In this document: positions 50,538 through 60,503 of the stretch, piece after piece | Numbering within the stretch: the stretch's first letter is position 1 | How the letters are laid out: each line of letters starts with the position of its first letter | From: Fictibacillus macauensis ZFHKF-1 | Lineage (GTDB): Bacteria; Bacillota; Bacilli; Bacillales; Fictibacillaceae | Assembly (NCBI RefSeq): GCF_000269865.1 | Contig: NZ_AKKV01000030.1 | Location: forward strand, 124,001 to 188,000 | Direction: 5' to 3' | DNA length: 64,000 nt | Translations under genes and position numbers: made by a program | The notes under the pieces: model-generated | The model's database searches: none | Seen by the model: the letters and a program-made list of their open reading frames with translations, nothing else | What the model was told of the DNA's origin: nothing

Positions 50538-52271
50538 ATGCAGTGGTTAACAATTATTACTTTTTTAATCTTTACAGGATTTGTTGGTGCTTTTACGTAC
50601 TATAAATCAAAAGGAAAAGTAAATGAAGTGCATACGAACGATACGTATTTTTTAGGTGGTAGAAGTTTGAAAGGCGGCGTAATTGCCGCCTCCCTCATGC
50701 TTACAAACTTAAGTACCGTAAACTTTATTGGTATGAGTGGACAAGCGTATAAAAACAATATGTCGGTCATAAGCTGGGAAGTGACGTCAGGCTTAGCGCT
50801 CGTCGTAGTTGCTTTTTTTCTCATTCCTCGCTATTTAAAGGCAGCCATTACAACGATTCCTGAATTTTTAGAAGATCGTTATGATACTGGCGTGAAAACA
50901 TTTGTTACGTATTTATTTATGGCTGGTTATATCTTAAATGGGATCCCTGTCACCCTTTATACAGGCTCTGTCGCACTTGGACAAATTTTTGATGTGGCCG
51001 GGTCGTTTCACATTAGCCAAAGCGCAGCCATTTGGGTTATGGTGTGGGCTATTGGTATTATCGGTGCCATCTACACGCTATTTGGTGGCTTAAAGGGGAT
51101 TGCCATTTCTGATACGATTTATGGGATTGGCTTACTAATTATTGGCTTTGCTGTCTTATATTTTAGCCTTCGTAGTCTCGGGCACGGCCATTTCACAAGC
51201 GGCTTTAGTAAGCTTTTTGAAGGTAATGATGCAAAAATGAATGCCATTGGCTCATCGACTGATCCTGAACCCTTTGGGACTCTATTTACAGGCATGCTAC
51301 TTGTAAACTTGTACTATTGGGGAACCGATCAGGCCATCATTCAACGCGTACTCGGCGCGACTAATTTAAAGGAAGGACAAAAAGGAGTGGTGCTTGCTGC
51401 CTTTATGAAAGTCATGACTCCGTTCTTCATTATCATTCCAGGCATCATTGCTTTTAAAATGTATGGTAATTCCATTAGCAATAGTGATTATGTGTATCCA
51501 CAACTTGTAAATGACGTATTGCCAGGCGCGATGAAAGGCTTCTTCGCAGCTGTGATGTTCGGCGCTGTTTTAAGTACGTTTAACGGGATGCTCAATAGTG
51601 CGAGTACTTTATTCTCAATCAACGTCTATAAAGCGAAAAATAAGGCAACCTCAGAAGCTTCTATTATTAAAAAAGGAAAATGGTTCGGCATCATCTTAAC
51701 GATCGCCTCCCTTTTTATCGCACCCTTTATTATGTATGCACCTAACGGACTGTTTCAATATTTACAAATGGTGAATGGCTTTACGAATGTGCCCATTTTA
51801 ACCGTCATCGTAGTCGGATATTTATCAAAACGCATTCCCGCTGTAGCGGCAAAAATTTCACTGGCACTGTTCGTTTCTGTTTATGCGCTATTACAGCTCG
51901 TGATCAAGCCTGATATCCACTATTTATATCAATTAGCCATCTTGTTTGTTGTATGTGTGATCGTAATGATGATTGTTGGGACTCTTAAGCCAAGACACAC
52001 TCCTTACGCGCTTCCAATCACAGGTAAAGTCAATATTCAACCTTGGAAGCATCGATTTGAAGCATCAGGTATTGTTATTTTTGCAATGCTTGGCATGTAT
52101 GTTTTCTTTTCTAAGCTTGGGTTTGCCGGAAAAGAGGGCGTAACCATTATGACGTTCGTATGGCTAGCGGTTATTGCCGTTATACTCGCTGTTCTCGTCA
52201 TTGTTTTGAAAGTACGTGATAAGAAGAAAATACTTCATGATGTTTCAAATCAGCATCATTCCCTTCACTAA
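50538..52271 (+). CDS. SSS-family sodium:sugar symporter of the mel locus
   Basis: 577 residues from ATG 50538 (AAAGGAGG eight bases upstream; the ATG at 50532 is too close). About 14 membrane helices. SSS features: DTYFLGGRSLKGGVIAASLMLTNLSTVNFIGMSGQAY, GGLKGIAISDTIYGIG, LVNLYYWGTDQAIIQRVLGA and FGAVLSTFNGMLNSASTLFSINVYK, the last two typical of the SGLT-like sugar branch. Coupled with melA it likely brings in melibiose or another alpha-galactoside without phosphorylation, which matches a GH4 enzyme acting on the free sugar. Confidence 0.85.
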   Translation: MQWLTIITFLIFTGFVGAFTYYKSKGKVNEVHTNDTYFLGGRSLKGGVIAASLMLTNLSTVNFIGMSGQAYKNNMSVISWEVTSGLALVVVAFFLIPRYLKAAITTIPEFLEDRYDTGVKTFVTYLFMAGYILNGIPVTLYTGSVALGQIFDVAGSFHISQSAAIWVMVWAIGIIGAIYTLFGGLKGIAISDTIYGIGLLIIGFAVLYFSLRSLGHGHFTSGFSKLFEGNDAKMNAIGSSTDPEPFGTLFTGMLLVNLYYWGTDQAIIQRVLGATNLKEGQKGVVLAAFMKVMTPFFIIIPGIIAFKMYGNSISNSDYVYPQLVNDVLPGAMKGFFAAVMFGAVLSTFNGMLNSASTLFSINVYKAKNKATSEASIIKKGKWFGIILTIASLFIAPFIMYAPNGLFQYLQMVNGFTNVPILTVIVVGYLSKRIPAVAAKISLALFVSVYALLQLVIKPDIHYLYQLAILFVVCVIVMMIVGTLKPRHTPYALPITGKVNIQPWKHRFEASGIVIFAMLGMYVFFSKLGFAGKEGVTIMTFVWLAVIAVILAVLVIVLKVRDKKKILHDVSNQHHSLH

Positions 52272-52273
52272 AA

Positions 52274-52321
52274 AAAAACGCTTAAACGGTCCACTCTTAC
52301 CTGAACCGTTTAAGCGTTTTT
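52274..52321. terminator. Strong bidirectional terminator after the mel operon
   Basis: AAAAACGCTTAAACGGT (52274-52290) pairs perfectly with ACCGTTTAAGCGTTTTT (52305-52321), 17 pairs. Directly abuts the convergent DUF4190 gene. Confidence 0.9.
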
Positions 52322-52585
52322 CTATGAGACGAGAGCTACGATGAACCAAAAGCCAAATTTATATAAAGTAATGAGAATGCCCAGAATAATCCCAGTAAGT
52401 GCCATACCACGAGATTGATTACTTTTTAGTCCAACAGCACCAAAGATAATAGCAAGAATCCAAGCAGGTAAAAAGAACCAGCCAACAAATGGCCAAATAC
52501 CTAACACAAAACCAACAATCCCTAAAATTAAGCTCGTAATCGCCATTCCATTTCCTTGTGAAGCTTGCTGTGACTGTGATTCCAT
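52322..52585 (-). CDS. DUF4190-type small membrane protein
   Basis: 87 residues. A polar Gln/Ser-rich start (MESQSQQASQGNG), then two or three membrane helices with GMAITSLILGIVGFVLGIW, PAWILAIIFGAVGLKSNQSRGMALTGIILGILITL. The 'A-I-x-S-L-I-L-G-I ... G-M-A-x-x-G-I-x-L-G' repeat is the DUF4190 signature. Function unknown. Confidence 0.78.
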   Translation of the reverse strand: MESQSQQASQGNGMAITSLILGIVGFVLGIWPFVGWFFLPAWILAIIFGAVGLKSNQSRGMALTGIILGILITLYKFGFWFIVALVS

Positions 52586-52693
52586 CCGTCTCCCCCTCTT
52601 CTCAAAATTACTTACTTCCTCATTTTTATGAACTATGCTAGTAAATATGTCGGTTTTTTTCTATCCTCATAAAGTTGGGGGAAATGTGGATAC

Positions 52694-54910
52694 TTATTCG
52701 TCGTTCATTGTTGCACTCGTAAAAACGATCGGTGGGGTCGCTCGCTGTGCAACAAGGATTGGCCACCAGAACCGGGAACCCCGCCATCCTTTGTCTTCTG
52801 AGCCTTGTTGTTCTGTAAGAATCAACACAGGATGCTGATCGCCAATTTCTCTCGCTATACGCAGTTCACTGTTTTTACTAGATGGTGTATCTGGAGCATC
52901 TTCAAAACGTCCCGTTTGCTGACGCATCCGCCCCATATTCCGACCGCGGCGAATGATTAACCACACCTTTCCTTTGTCACGTTTGGGCACATGTTGTGCT
53001 AAATATTCTAAGCACGAAAGAAAAGCTGTTACGTCCCACGGGTTTCCCGCTTCACCATCAAATGTTTCAGCAATGTGATCAACGATTTGCCTAGCCATTC
53101 TATAGTCGATCAGCACTGGTGTATCACCTTGCTCTACTTTCTTAATTGCTTGATCGAGCATGCGCATTGGTTGTGTCATATACGTTTTATAGCGTGTTTG
53201 AAAACCAACTGGCAACATTCGTTTATACGGTTTTAGCGTTGTAATGTTTGATAGCACAATTTTATTCGGAGAACATGGAATGAGTTGTTCACTTTGATCT
53301 CTTTGAATGAAAACTACGCCATTTTTCCCATGTCCTTTATGGAGAGCACGACGAAGTGCTGTATCAAATTCATGGATTTTTTCCATGACAGCATAGATGG
53401 CCTCTGTTGTATAAAAGCGCGTAACTGCTACGTCTTCTAACGGACGATAGCCAAACATACGAGAATGCTGTAGCACGGTATCTTGTTGGAAGGTGCGCGG
53501 ATTGCGACCATAATAAAAACCAATCAGATTCGAAACCGTAATGCCTCGATCTAAAATTTGTCCACCAATGAAAATATTTAATGGTACCCGAAGCTTTAAC
53601 TGACCCGAGCGATCTAATAATTCATTTACATCTCGTTCTGAGTTCACTTTCGTAATCATCACATGATCTTGTGCTAGCGCATAAATGGCTTCAAATTTCA
53701 CCCGCTCAAATGACGGAACAGGTCGCTCTGTAAGTGACAGAGACGCAACAATGTTACAATACGCTTCCTCAACTAATTTTGTTAAATAGAGAGCATCAGT
53801 TTCCGCCGCTTCCGTAAGCTGCTGCTTGATTTCTAAAGCGATTTCTTCTTGCCACTCATGTGCTTTTTTCGCCATTTCCGTATGAATAATAAAACTATAC
53901 TTTTCTTGGCGTTTGCCTTCATCCCTACATTGCAAACGCCGTATTACACCACCTACAATAAAGTGAAGAAATGCCGAACGCAAGGAGCGGATCCGCCTAC
54001 TGTGCAATGCTTCTTCTAACTTAAAGCGTCGACGATCTTGTTTTTTTAACACAACGAGCTCCTCTTCAGCAATTGGTTCATATAAATAGGCAGCAATGGA
54101 GCGGCGCTCTCGACTTTTTTTAAAATAATACTCACTGCCAATATAGGAATCTGGTACCGGTACGAGCGACGTAAACGCTGGCTTAATGGGTTGAAAACGC
54201 ACATTGCCTTTTTGGAGAGTAGCCGGTTGTAAATAAAGGGAATAGGGCGTGGCTGTTACTTGTAGAAAACTTGCCTGTGTAAGTTGTTTACGAATCGTAT
54301 CAATTTGACCTGCGATAACATTGATTTCAAGAATTTCACTTTTTGTTTTCGTAAAACCAAAACTAGCAAAATCAGCTTCATCATCAATAAGAAGCGTTCG
54401 CTTCTGCTGCAATTGCGGATAGCGTTTAAAGAGCGCCTCATGAAGGCGATTCATATTGTTCTTTTCTTTTTTCACAACGATCATTAGCTTTTGATTTAGC
54501 TCATAATTCGTTAAATTACTCGGTAAGGTCATAATATCAAACACTTGAAGCGCATCGAGTTCCTGTTGGTCAGCAAATTCATCACTCAGTCGTTCATACG
54601 TCTGCTTAGCAAGCGCCCGTGTTCCTTTCGTTAACACGATCGCCACCTCATAACCATTATCGAAGGCTAGTCCTGCAATGCCAATAAACGTCCGGGTTTT
54701 TCCACTTTGAATTTTACCAAGCAGCATCCCTGGTCGATTGCAATCTGTCGTCTCACTCATTAATTTTTCAACCGTTTGCTCTATGCATTGCTTTGTTTCT
54801 GAAGAGTAGTTATTTTTCTGATTCAAAGCGCTATACAATTCTCCGTCCGTTCGAAGGATCACCGATTGTTTCACATTCTCACATCTTTTCATTTTACATT
54901 TCTTTACCAT
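52694..54910 (-). CDS. Stand-alone Z1-domain ATPase
   Basis: 738 residues. Helicase-like ATPase: Walker A GKIQSGKT (65-72), Walker B/DEAD-like LLIDDEADF (173-181), SAT-like QVTATPYS (217-224), and the Z1 signature IGGQILDRGITVSNLIGFYYGRNPRTFQQDTVLQHSRMFGYR (448-489). Z1 proteins are usually found with DNA methylases, McrB-like or NgoFVII-like genes in restriction or phage-defence islands. Here the neighbours are small membrane proteins, so it is an orphan. The start is uncertain: ATG 54910 or 54892, neither with a good SD. Confidence 0.8.
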   Translation of the reverse strand: MVKKCKMKRCENVKQSVILRTDGELYSALNQKNNYSSETKQCIEQTVEKLMSETTDCNRPGMLLGKIQSGKTRTFIGIAGLAFDNGYEVAIVLTKGTRALAKQTYERLSDEFADQQELDALQVFDIMTLPSNLTNYELNQKLMIVVKKEKNNMNRLHEALFKRYPQLQQKRTLLIDDEADFASFGFTKTKSEILEINVIAGQIDTIRKQLTQASFLQVTATPYSLYLQPATLQKGNVRFQPIKPAFTSLVPVPDSYIGSEYYFKKSRERRSIAAYLYEPIAEEELVVLKKQDRRRFKLEEALHSRRIRSLRSAFLHFIVGGVIRRLQCRDEGKRQEKYSFIIHTEMAKKAHEWQEEIALEIKQQLTEAAETDALYLTKLVEEAYCNIVASLSLTERPVPSFERVKFEAIYALAQDHVMITKVNSERDVNELLDRSGQLKLRVPLNIFIGGQILDRGITVSNLIGFYYGRNPRTFQQDTVLQHSRMFGYRPLEDVAVTRFYTTEAIYAVMEKIHEFDTALRRALHKGHGKNGVVFIQRDQSEQLIPCSPNKIVLSNITTLKPYKRMLPVGFQTRYKTYMTQPMRMLDQAIKKVEQGDTPVLIDYRMARQIVDHIAETFDGEAGNPWDVTAFLSCLEYLAQHVPKRDKGKVWLIIRRGRNMGRMRQQTGRFEDAPDTPSSKNSELRIAREIGDQHPVLILTEQQGSEDKGWRGSRFWWPILVAQRATPPIVFTSATMNDE

Positions 54911-54924
54911 AGGCTATTTTTTCA

Positions 54925-54956
54925 TAAAAAAAGCCGCTCTGGAAGCAGCTTTTTTA
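54925..54956 (-). terminator. Terminator after the 60-residue membrane protein
   Basis: AAAAAAGCCGCT pairs with AGCAGCTTTTTT across a 5-base loop (one mismatch; 54925-54956). A/T runs on both sides. Overlaps the gene's stop codon. Confidence 0.78.
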
Positions 54957-55136
54957 TTTTCTTTGTTGTTTCAGTCGGTACATAGCTGACATAACAAGAA
55001 CCGCTAAACCAATTAACATGACAATGATCGTCACAACCATAGCCGCCGTTTTGTTTTTCACAAACATCGGTGAAAACCAAATCACTGCCATGCAAACAAT
55101 GATAATTAAATAACGAAATCTATTTAGTCTCTCCAT
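54954..55136 (-). CDS. Small membrane protein, unknown
   Basis: 60 residues with two membrane helices (LIIIVCMAVIWFSPMFV and AAMVVTIIVMLIGLAVLVMSAMYRL) and basic ends. SD AAGGAG gives a well-placed start. No family recognised. Confidence 0.65.
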   Translation of the reverse strand: MERLNRFRYLIIIVCMAVIWFSPMFVKNKTAAMVVTIIVMLIGLAVLVMSAMYRLKQQRK

Positions 55137-55213
55137 ACGTTCTCCTTTTAAAGGCTGATGACACTATCATACTGTACCGACACAGCTTTTAGCAAATGAT
55201 GATGAAGATCATT

Positions 55214-55816
55214 TTACACGTAAATCTTATACGTTTGTCCTGTTTGCGCTCCTTCTACGCTACGCGCATAAGCTTTGGCAACACGAGCTGCGGGTACAGG
55301 TTCAAATCCTGGAAAGAAAGGTCCATACGTGCTCATGGATTCCACTAAAACGTTTGGGCTCACATCATTGATACGAATGTGATGAGGTAACTCGATGGCT
55401 GCAGCTTGTACAAAAGCGCGAATTGCACCACCAGCCATAGCCGAGGATACGCCTCCAACGATTGGATCATCCATAATAACACCTGTTGTTAACGTAAAAC
55501 TGCCCTTTTCATTTAAGTAAGGCGTACCAATTAATACTAAATTAATTTGACCTTTCATTTTCCCTTCAATGGCAATCTCGTTATTTTCTGGTGTTAGCTC
55601 AGCAAGTGGTCCGAAAAACGCCTCTCCTGCTGTACTTATAACAGCATCAAGGTTACCGACCGTTTCAAACATGGCTTTAATGCTGTCCGGCGAACGCATA
55701 TCTACCATAACATCCGCTTCCTTTCGTCCAGCGGTAATAACCTCATGTCGCTGACTTAACTCCTCATATACAGCGCTTCCAATTGTTCCACGCGCACCTA
55801 CTAATAAAATTTTCAA
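55214..55816 (-). CDS. Atypical short-chain dehydrogenase (catalytic Tyr/Lys missing)
   Basis: 200 residues from a TTG at 55816, nine bases after GGAGG; the upstream in-frame ATG at 55843 lies before the SD. NAD(P)-binding N-terminus LKILLVGARGTIGSAVYEELSQRHEVITAGR and AVISTAGEAFFGPL (NAG-like). At the usual Y-x3-K position the sequence reads GVSSAMAGGAIRAFVQAAAIEL, so Tyr is Ser and Lys is Gly. It may be a nucleotide-binding sensor or isomerase-like protein rather than a standard dehydrogenase. Confidence 0.75.
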   Translation of the reverse strand: MKILLVGARGTIGSAVYEELSQRHEVITAGRKEADVMVDMRSPDSIKAMFETVGNLDAVISTAGEAFFGPLAELTPENNEIAIEGKMKGQINLVLIGTPYLNEKGSFTLTTGVIMDDPIVGGVSSAMAGGAIRAFVQAAAIELPHHIRINDVSPNVLVESMSTYGPFFPGFEPVPAARVAKAYARSVEGAQTGQTYKIYV

Positions 55817-55996
55817 CGTCGTATGCCTCCTTCTTATTTCCATTCATGCTAAGTGTATCGCACGTTCGTTCTTTCATGCTACTAACATGCTTAGCTTAGA
55901 GACAGACAAACTCTTTCAAAATATGACAGTTCATCGTGCAACTTCGTTTGCTATACCTTACAATAGGAAAAGATACTTACTGTTGGTGGTGATAAC

Positions 55997-56683
55997 ATGT
56001 TTACAATTCTCGTTGTAGAGGACGATGCTTCTCTGTTTCGAAAATTACAAGAACGGCTTTCACAGTGGTCGTATACCGTGCATGGTATTACGAATTTCGA
56101 ACGCGTATACGAAGAGTTTAAAGCTTTGCAGCCTGATCTTGTTATTCTAGATATTCAGCTCCCAAAATACGATGGCTTCCATTGGTGCCGCATGATTCGG
56201 ACGCACTCAACGGTTCCCATTATTTTCTTATCCTCACGTGATCATCCGTCCGATATGATTATGTCCATGCAATTTGGTGGCGATGATTTTGTTCAAAAAC
56301 CGTTTCATTTTGATGTGCTCATTGCGAAAGTGCAAGCGACATTGCGCCGTATTCATGACTATAGTCAAGAACCCGCAACCATTACACGGTGGGCAGGAGC
56401 CAATGTAGAATGGGAGCGCAATACAGTGTCAATAGAGAACACAACTGTAGAATTAACAAAGAATGAGATGTTTATATTGAAGTTATTAGTGCAGCATAAA
56501 AATAAAATCGTCACACGTGATGAGCTCATGAACGCGTTATGGGAAGATCATCGATTCGTGAGCGACAATACACTGACCGTTAATGTGAACAGATTGCGAA
56601 AAAAATTAGAAACACTCGGTCTCGACCATCTCATTGAGACAAAAGTAGGACAAGGTTATATCGCCCTTGAGGAAGAACGATGA
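55997..56683 (+). CDS. BceR-type response regulator
   Basis: 228 residues. OmpR family: acidic pocket VVEDDAS, phosphoacceptor Asp52 (LVILDIQLPKYDGFHWC), Lys in QKPFHFDVLIAKVQA, then winged helix ELTKNEMFILKLLVQHKNKIVTRDELMNALWEDHRFVSDNTLTVNVNRLRKKLE. Sequence type and gene order (RR, HK, ABC ATPase, ten-helix permease) are those of the BceRS-BceAB/PsdRS-PsdAB modules, which sense and counter peptide antibiotics. Overlaps the kinase by four bases. Confidence 0.9.
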   Translation: MFTILVVEDDASLFRKLQERLSQWSYTVHGITNFERVYEEFKALQPDLVILDIQLPKYDGFHWCRMIRTHSTVPIIFLSSRDHPSDMIMSMQFGGDDFVQKPFHFDVLIAKVQATLRRIHDYSQEPATITRWAGANVEWERNTVSIENTTVELTKNEMFILKLLVQHKNKIVTRDELMNALWEDHRFVSDNTLTVNVNRLRKKLETLGLDHLIETKVGQGYIALEEER

Positions 56684-57696
56684 GCATAGTGACCTTTTTA
56701 AAAGAACGCCGTAGCTGGATTGTTGCTTTTATCTTCCTTCAGTTCTTTTTATTATTCGTCGCCTGGATTGATCCTACAATAAATGTAACGTCAGCGCTGT
56801 ATGCGATTAGCTTAGCACTGTTTTTATTTTGCCTCTTTCTCATCTATCGCTTCTATAGAGAAACAGCCTTCTTTAAAAAAATTGAAGCGCTTGATCACGA
56901 AAATCAGCTGTCTCAATTCCATTTCGCTCGATCTCCTTTTGAGAAACAATGGCTACACTATCTCGGTGAACAGATGACGTTCATTCGCAAGCAAACATTA
57001 GAGCAACAAGCACTACTAGACCGAGAAAGCGATGAACTCGTTGCTTGGATTCATGAAGTGAAAACACCGATGACTGCGCTGCGTTTAATGATCGAGCAAT
57101 TAGACGATCTTCAAGTACGTACCGAATTTCTCTATGAATGGCTACGGATTCATTATCTTGTTGACCAACAGCTTCATCAAAAACGGCTATTATTCATTGA
57201 AAATGATACGTACATAGAAGAAGGTTCACTACATGATGTGCTTATATCAGAAATTAAAAATGTGCAAGCATGGTGTTTTCAAAAAGGCATTGGCTTTGAT
57301 CTTCAAGGTACAGAGCGATCCGTGTTCAGCGATTTTAAGTGGCTTTCCTTCATACTTCGCCAACTTCTATCCAATAGCATAAAATACAGCCATGATAGCG
57401 ATATTGTCATTACCGGAACGGAAGAAAACGGCATGGTTACTCTCACTATTGAAGATTTCGGTCGTGGCATTGATGCGCGTGATTTGCCACGAATCTTTGA
57501 GCGTGGCTTTACTTCCACTGTTCACCATGACGATCATGCCGCTACCGGCATGGGCTTATATTTAGCTAAGAAAGCGGCAGACTCACTCAAAATTAGGCTT
57601 CATGTTCAGTCTGAGCTATCAAAAGGTACTACCGTTATTCTTCATTTTCCAAAACGAAATCAATTTAATATGATTGAACGTGAGACACGCATGTGA
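56680..57696 (+). CDS. BceS-type intramembrane-sensing histidine kinase
   Basis: 338 residues. Two membrane helices (about 12-29 and 37-58) with only a few residues between them, so no outside sensor domain, the mark of BceS-like kinases that take their signal from the ABC transporter. His125 in the family motif SDELVAWIHEVKTPMTALRLMIEQ; HATPase with LRQLLSNSIKYS, DFGRGID and HAATGMGLYLAKKAA. Its stop codon lies within the binding palindrome for the following genes. Confidence 0.9.
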   Translation: MSIVTFLKERRSWIVAFIFLQFFLLFVAWIDPTINVTSALYAISLALFLFCLFLIYRFYRETAFFKKIEALDHENQLSQFHFARSPFEKQWLHYLGEQMTFIRKQTLEQQALLDRESDELVAWIHEVKTPMTALRLMIEQLDDLQVRTEFLYEWLRIHYLVDQQLHQKRLLFIENDTYIEEGSLHDVLISEIKNVQAWCFQKGIGFDLQGTERSVFSDFKWLSFILRQLLSNSIKYSHDSDIVITGTEENGMVTLTIEDFGRGIDARDLPRIFERGFTSTVHHDDHAATGMGLYLAKKAADSLKIRLHVQSELSKGTTVILHFPKRNQFNMIERETRM

Positions 57697-57767
57697 CAAC
57701 ATTGTCACATGCTTCTTTTCAATTGTTAGTGAAAACGAAGGAACGAACAGGCTTTCCTTTTTATACT
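57690..57767 (+). promoter_or_regulatory. Bce-type regulator binding site and promoter of the ABC genes
   Basis: TGTGACA (57692? arm ending at 57698) and TGTCACA (57703-57709) lie four bases apart inside a 22-bp perfect palindrome at 57690-57711, matching the 7-4-7 layout described for BceR-like regulators. A -10 TATACT lies at 57762-57767 with no good -35, as expected for an activated promoter. The site is about 60-80 bases before the likely transcription start. Confidence 0.8.
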
Positions 57768-57802
57768 GAATGTAAGAGATACAAGAAGGAGACGATACAG
57801 AT

Positions 57803-58564
57803 ATGTTTATATTAGAAGCGAAAAACATCCGTAAAAGCTACGGCAGTAAATTGAATAAACAAGAAGTCATTAAAGGATTAGATCTTCAATTAGAGGCTGG
57901 GGAATTTGTAAGCATTATGGGAGCATCAGGTTCCGGAAAAACAACCCTTCTTAACGTTTTATCTAGCATTGATTCAATTAATAGCGGAACGATTATGATT
58001 GAAGGTAAAGAAGTTTCTGCCATGAAAGAGAAGCAACTGGCACAATTTCGTAAACATCACTTAGGATTTATTTTTCAAGAATATCACTTGCTCGATACCC
58101 TAACGGTTAAAGAAAACATTATGCTTCCGCTCACGGTAACAAAGGTACCTCGAAATGAGGCGGAGGCACGTTTCAAAAGCATGACAGAAGAGCTTGGTAT
58201 TTATGAACTGAAGGATAAATATCCAAATGAAATTTCCGGTGGTCAAAAGCAGCGAACATCAGCGGCACGAGCATTCATTCACAATCCTAGTATGATTTTT
58301 GCTGATGAACCAACCGGTGCACTCGATTCTAAATCCGCTTCAGACTTATTACAAAAACTCACCGACTTGAATCGAAGCCGCCAAACGACGATTGCGATGG
58401 TGACACATGATCCTGTTGCAGCGAGTTATTGTAGCCGAGTTATCTTTATAAAAGATGGACAGCTTTATACCCAGCTTTATAAGGGAACACAAACGCAACA
58501 AGCGTTCTTTCAAGATGTGATGAAAACACAAGCAGTTCTTGGCGGTGTCCCAAATGAGTATTAA
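57803..58564 (+). CDS. BceA-type ABC transporter ATP-binding protein
   Basis: 253 residues, LolD/MacB-like ATPase. Walker A GASGSGKT (40-47), Q loop [11 protein letters not shown], signature [19 protein letters not shown], Walker [13 protein letters not shown], switch MVTHDP. Works with the permease, whose gene overlaps by 11 bases, to free lipid II-cycle intermediates from peptide antibiotics (family knowledge). SD AAGGAGA. Confidence 0.92.
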   Translation: MFILEAKNIRKSYGSKLNKQEVIKGLDLQLEAGEFVSIMGASGSGKTTLLNVLSSIDSINSGTIMIEGKEVSAMKEKQLAQFRKHHLGFIFQEYHLLDTLTVKENIMLPLTVTKVPRNEAEARFKSMTEELGIYELKDKYPNEISGGQKQRTSAARAFIHNPSMIFADEPTGALDSKSASDLLQKLTDLNRSRQTTIAMVTHDPVAASYCSRVIFIKDGQLYTQLYKGTQTQQAFFQDVMKTQAVLGGVPNEY

Positions 58565-60503
58565 AACCTTAATCTTACGCAGTTTGAAAAAAAATCTTAC
58601 AAACTATTATTTATACGTATTTGCGCTTGTTTTTAGCTCTGCTCTCTACTTTTCTTTTGTAACACTGCGCTATGACTCATCAATGAATAAAGTGCAGGCT
58701 TCAGTAAAAGGAGAGGCTGGTTTTTCAGCCGCTTCTATTTTATTACTTGTTATTGTTAGTGTCTTTTTACTTTATGCCAACCAGCTGTTCATGAAGCGCC
58801 GCAGTAAGGAAATTGGCTTATATCAACTAGTTGGGATGACGAAATTTAAAGTCTTTCGCTTGTTATCAATTGAAAGCATGCTCATTTATTTCGGCTCCCT
58901 AACGATTGGTGTTATTCTTGGTTTCTTTTCATCAAGATTGATCGTCATGCTACTCTTTAAAATAACGAATGTACAAGCTGTCGCTACCTTACATTTCTCA
59001 CCTGAAGCATTGCTGCAAACACTTCTTGTGTTTCTAGTCATTTTCGTGCTGATGTTGCTTGTAAACTATTTCTTTATGAAGCGCCAAAGCATCTTATCTT
59101 TGTTTCGTGTCGTTTCTACTACAGAAGCCTCAGTGAAAAAACAGTCTGTGCTAGAATTAATCATAGGAATCGCTGGACTATGCCTCATAATTCTCGGGTA
59201 TTACTTATCATCCCGCTTATTCAGCACAGATACAGTTGCGACAAACGCTTTACTCGGTATGATGGTTGCCATTCTCGCTTCTGTCATAATCGGAACCTAT
59301 TTCTTTTATAAAGGTTCTATTTCTTTTCTATTCAATCTCATTCGGAAAAAGAAAAATGGATTTTTATCTGTACAAAGTGTGCTGTCTTTATCGACGCTTA
59401 TGTTTCGAATGAAAGCAAATAGTTTTTTACTAACGGTCATCACTACGATTTCAGCTTTAGCGATTGGCTTATTATCCTTAAGTTATATTTCTTATTATTC
59501 CGCAGAAAAAGCGTCGGAACAATTCGTACCAAACGACTTTACGTTTTCCCATAAGAAAGATTTAGCATCTTATGAAAAAACATTGAGCGATCATGGTATC
59601 CCGTTTGAAGAACATCGCATAAAAGTGTTGTCTGTTCCAGCCGATCTTTCTGATGTTTCGGATCGACCTTTGATCTTTGCAAGTAGCAATAGCAAATACA
59701 CACCAATCTCCGTCATTTCAACAAAAAGTATAAATGAACCTCCTTTAAAGAAAAATGAAATGTATCTAACAGGGGCGAATGATTCTTTTTTACGCCTCAC
59801 AAATTTTAAAGAGTCTGGAACCATTACCTTTAAACTGAAAAAAGAAAGCTTGAAACGAACTTTTACAGAACTTAAACATCACTATGTTGTTTCAATAAAG
59901 TATTCAAACGGCTCACTTCCTGTTGCCGTTGTCGATCATGCAACCTTTCAATTGCTAGAAAAAGAAGGCAAACCTACTCAGTCCATTTATAATGGTCTCG
60001 ATATAAAAGATAATACTAAACTGGAAGCAGCGAATGATTACTTTATACATCAATTCAAACCGGTTGCAAGTAATAACCTTTCTCCTCGTGTCGCTTCTCG
60101 CATTGAAGATGTTAAGCAACAAAGAGGCATGATCGGATTAGCCATGTTTATCGTTGGCTTCCTCGGACTCACATTCTTAATTACATCAGGCTGCATTCTT
60201 TACTTTAAACAAATGGGGGAAAGTGAGGAAGAACAACCGAATTATACCGTTTTACGCAAACTCGGCTTTACGAGAGACGACCTATTAAAAGGGATTATGT
60301 TTAAACAACTGTTTAACTTTGGTATCCCCTTATTTCTCGGCCTTAGTCACAGCTACTTTGCCGTAAAATCCGGATGGTTTTTCTTTGGTGTTTCACTATG
60401 GACACCGACTTTAATCGTCATGGGAATCTATACAATGCTCTACTCGATTTTTGCCATCCTATCCACGCTGTACTACAAAAAAATAATTAACGACTCACTA
60501 TAA
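58554..60503 (+). CDS. BceB-type ABC transporter permease
   Basis: 649 residues from ATG 58554. Ten predicted membrane helices with a large outside domain between helices 7 and 8 (about residues 325-525), the special mark of BceB-like permeases. FtsX-like segments: [36 protein letters not shown] near the start and [43 protein letters not shown] near the end. It also acts as the antibiotic sensor for the kinase. Specificity (bacitracin, lantibiotic, defensin) cannot be told. Confidence 0.9.
   Translation: MSIKTLILRSLKKNLTNYYLYVFALVFSSALYFSFVTLRYDSSMNKVQASVKGEAGFSAASILLLVIVSVFLLYANQLFMKRRSKEIGLYQLVGMTKFKVFRLLSIESMLIYFGSLTIGVILGFFSSRLIVMLLFKITNVQAVATLHFSPEALLQTLLVFLVIFVLMLLVNYFFMKRQSILSLFRVVSTTEASVKKQSVLELIIGIAGLCLIILGYYLSSRLFSTDTVATNALLGMMVAILASVIIGTYFFYKGSISFLFNLIRKKKNGFLSVQSVLSLSTLMFRMKANSFLLTVITTISALAIGLLSLSYISYYSAEKASEQFVPNDFTFSHKKDLASYEKTLSDHGIPFEEHRIKVLSVPADLSDVSDRPLIFASSNSKYTPISVISTKSINEPPLKKNEMYLTGANDSFLRLTNFKESGTITFKLKKESLKRTFTELKHHYVVSIKYSNGSLPVAVVDHATFQLLEKEGKPTQSIYNGLDIKDNTKLEAANDYFIHQFKPVASNNLSPRVASRIEDVKQQRGMIGLAMFIVGFLGLTFLITSGCILYFKQMGESEEEQPNYTVLRKLGFTRDDLLKGIMFKQLFNFGIPLFLGLSHSYFAVKSGWFFFGVSLWTPTLIVMGIYTMLYSIFAILSTLYYKKIINDSL

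Noticed and set aside
52694-55136. Complete restriction-modification island
   Set aside because: Only the Z1 ATPase is present; no methylase, nuclease or recombinase genes are seen on either side.
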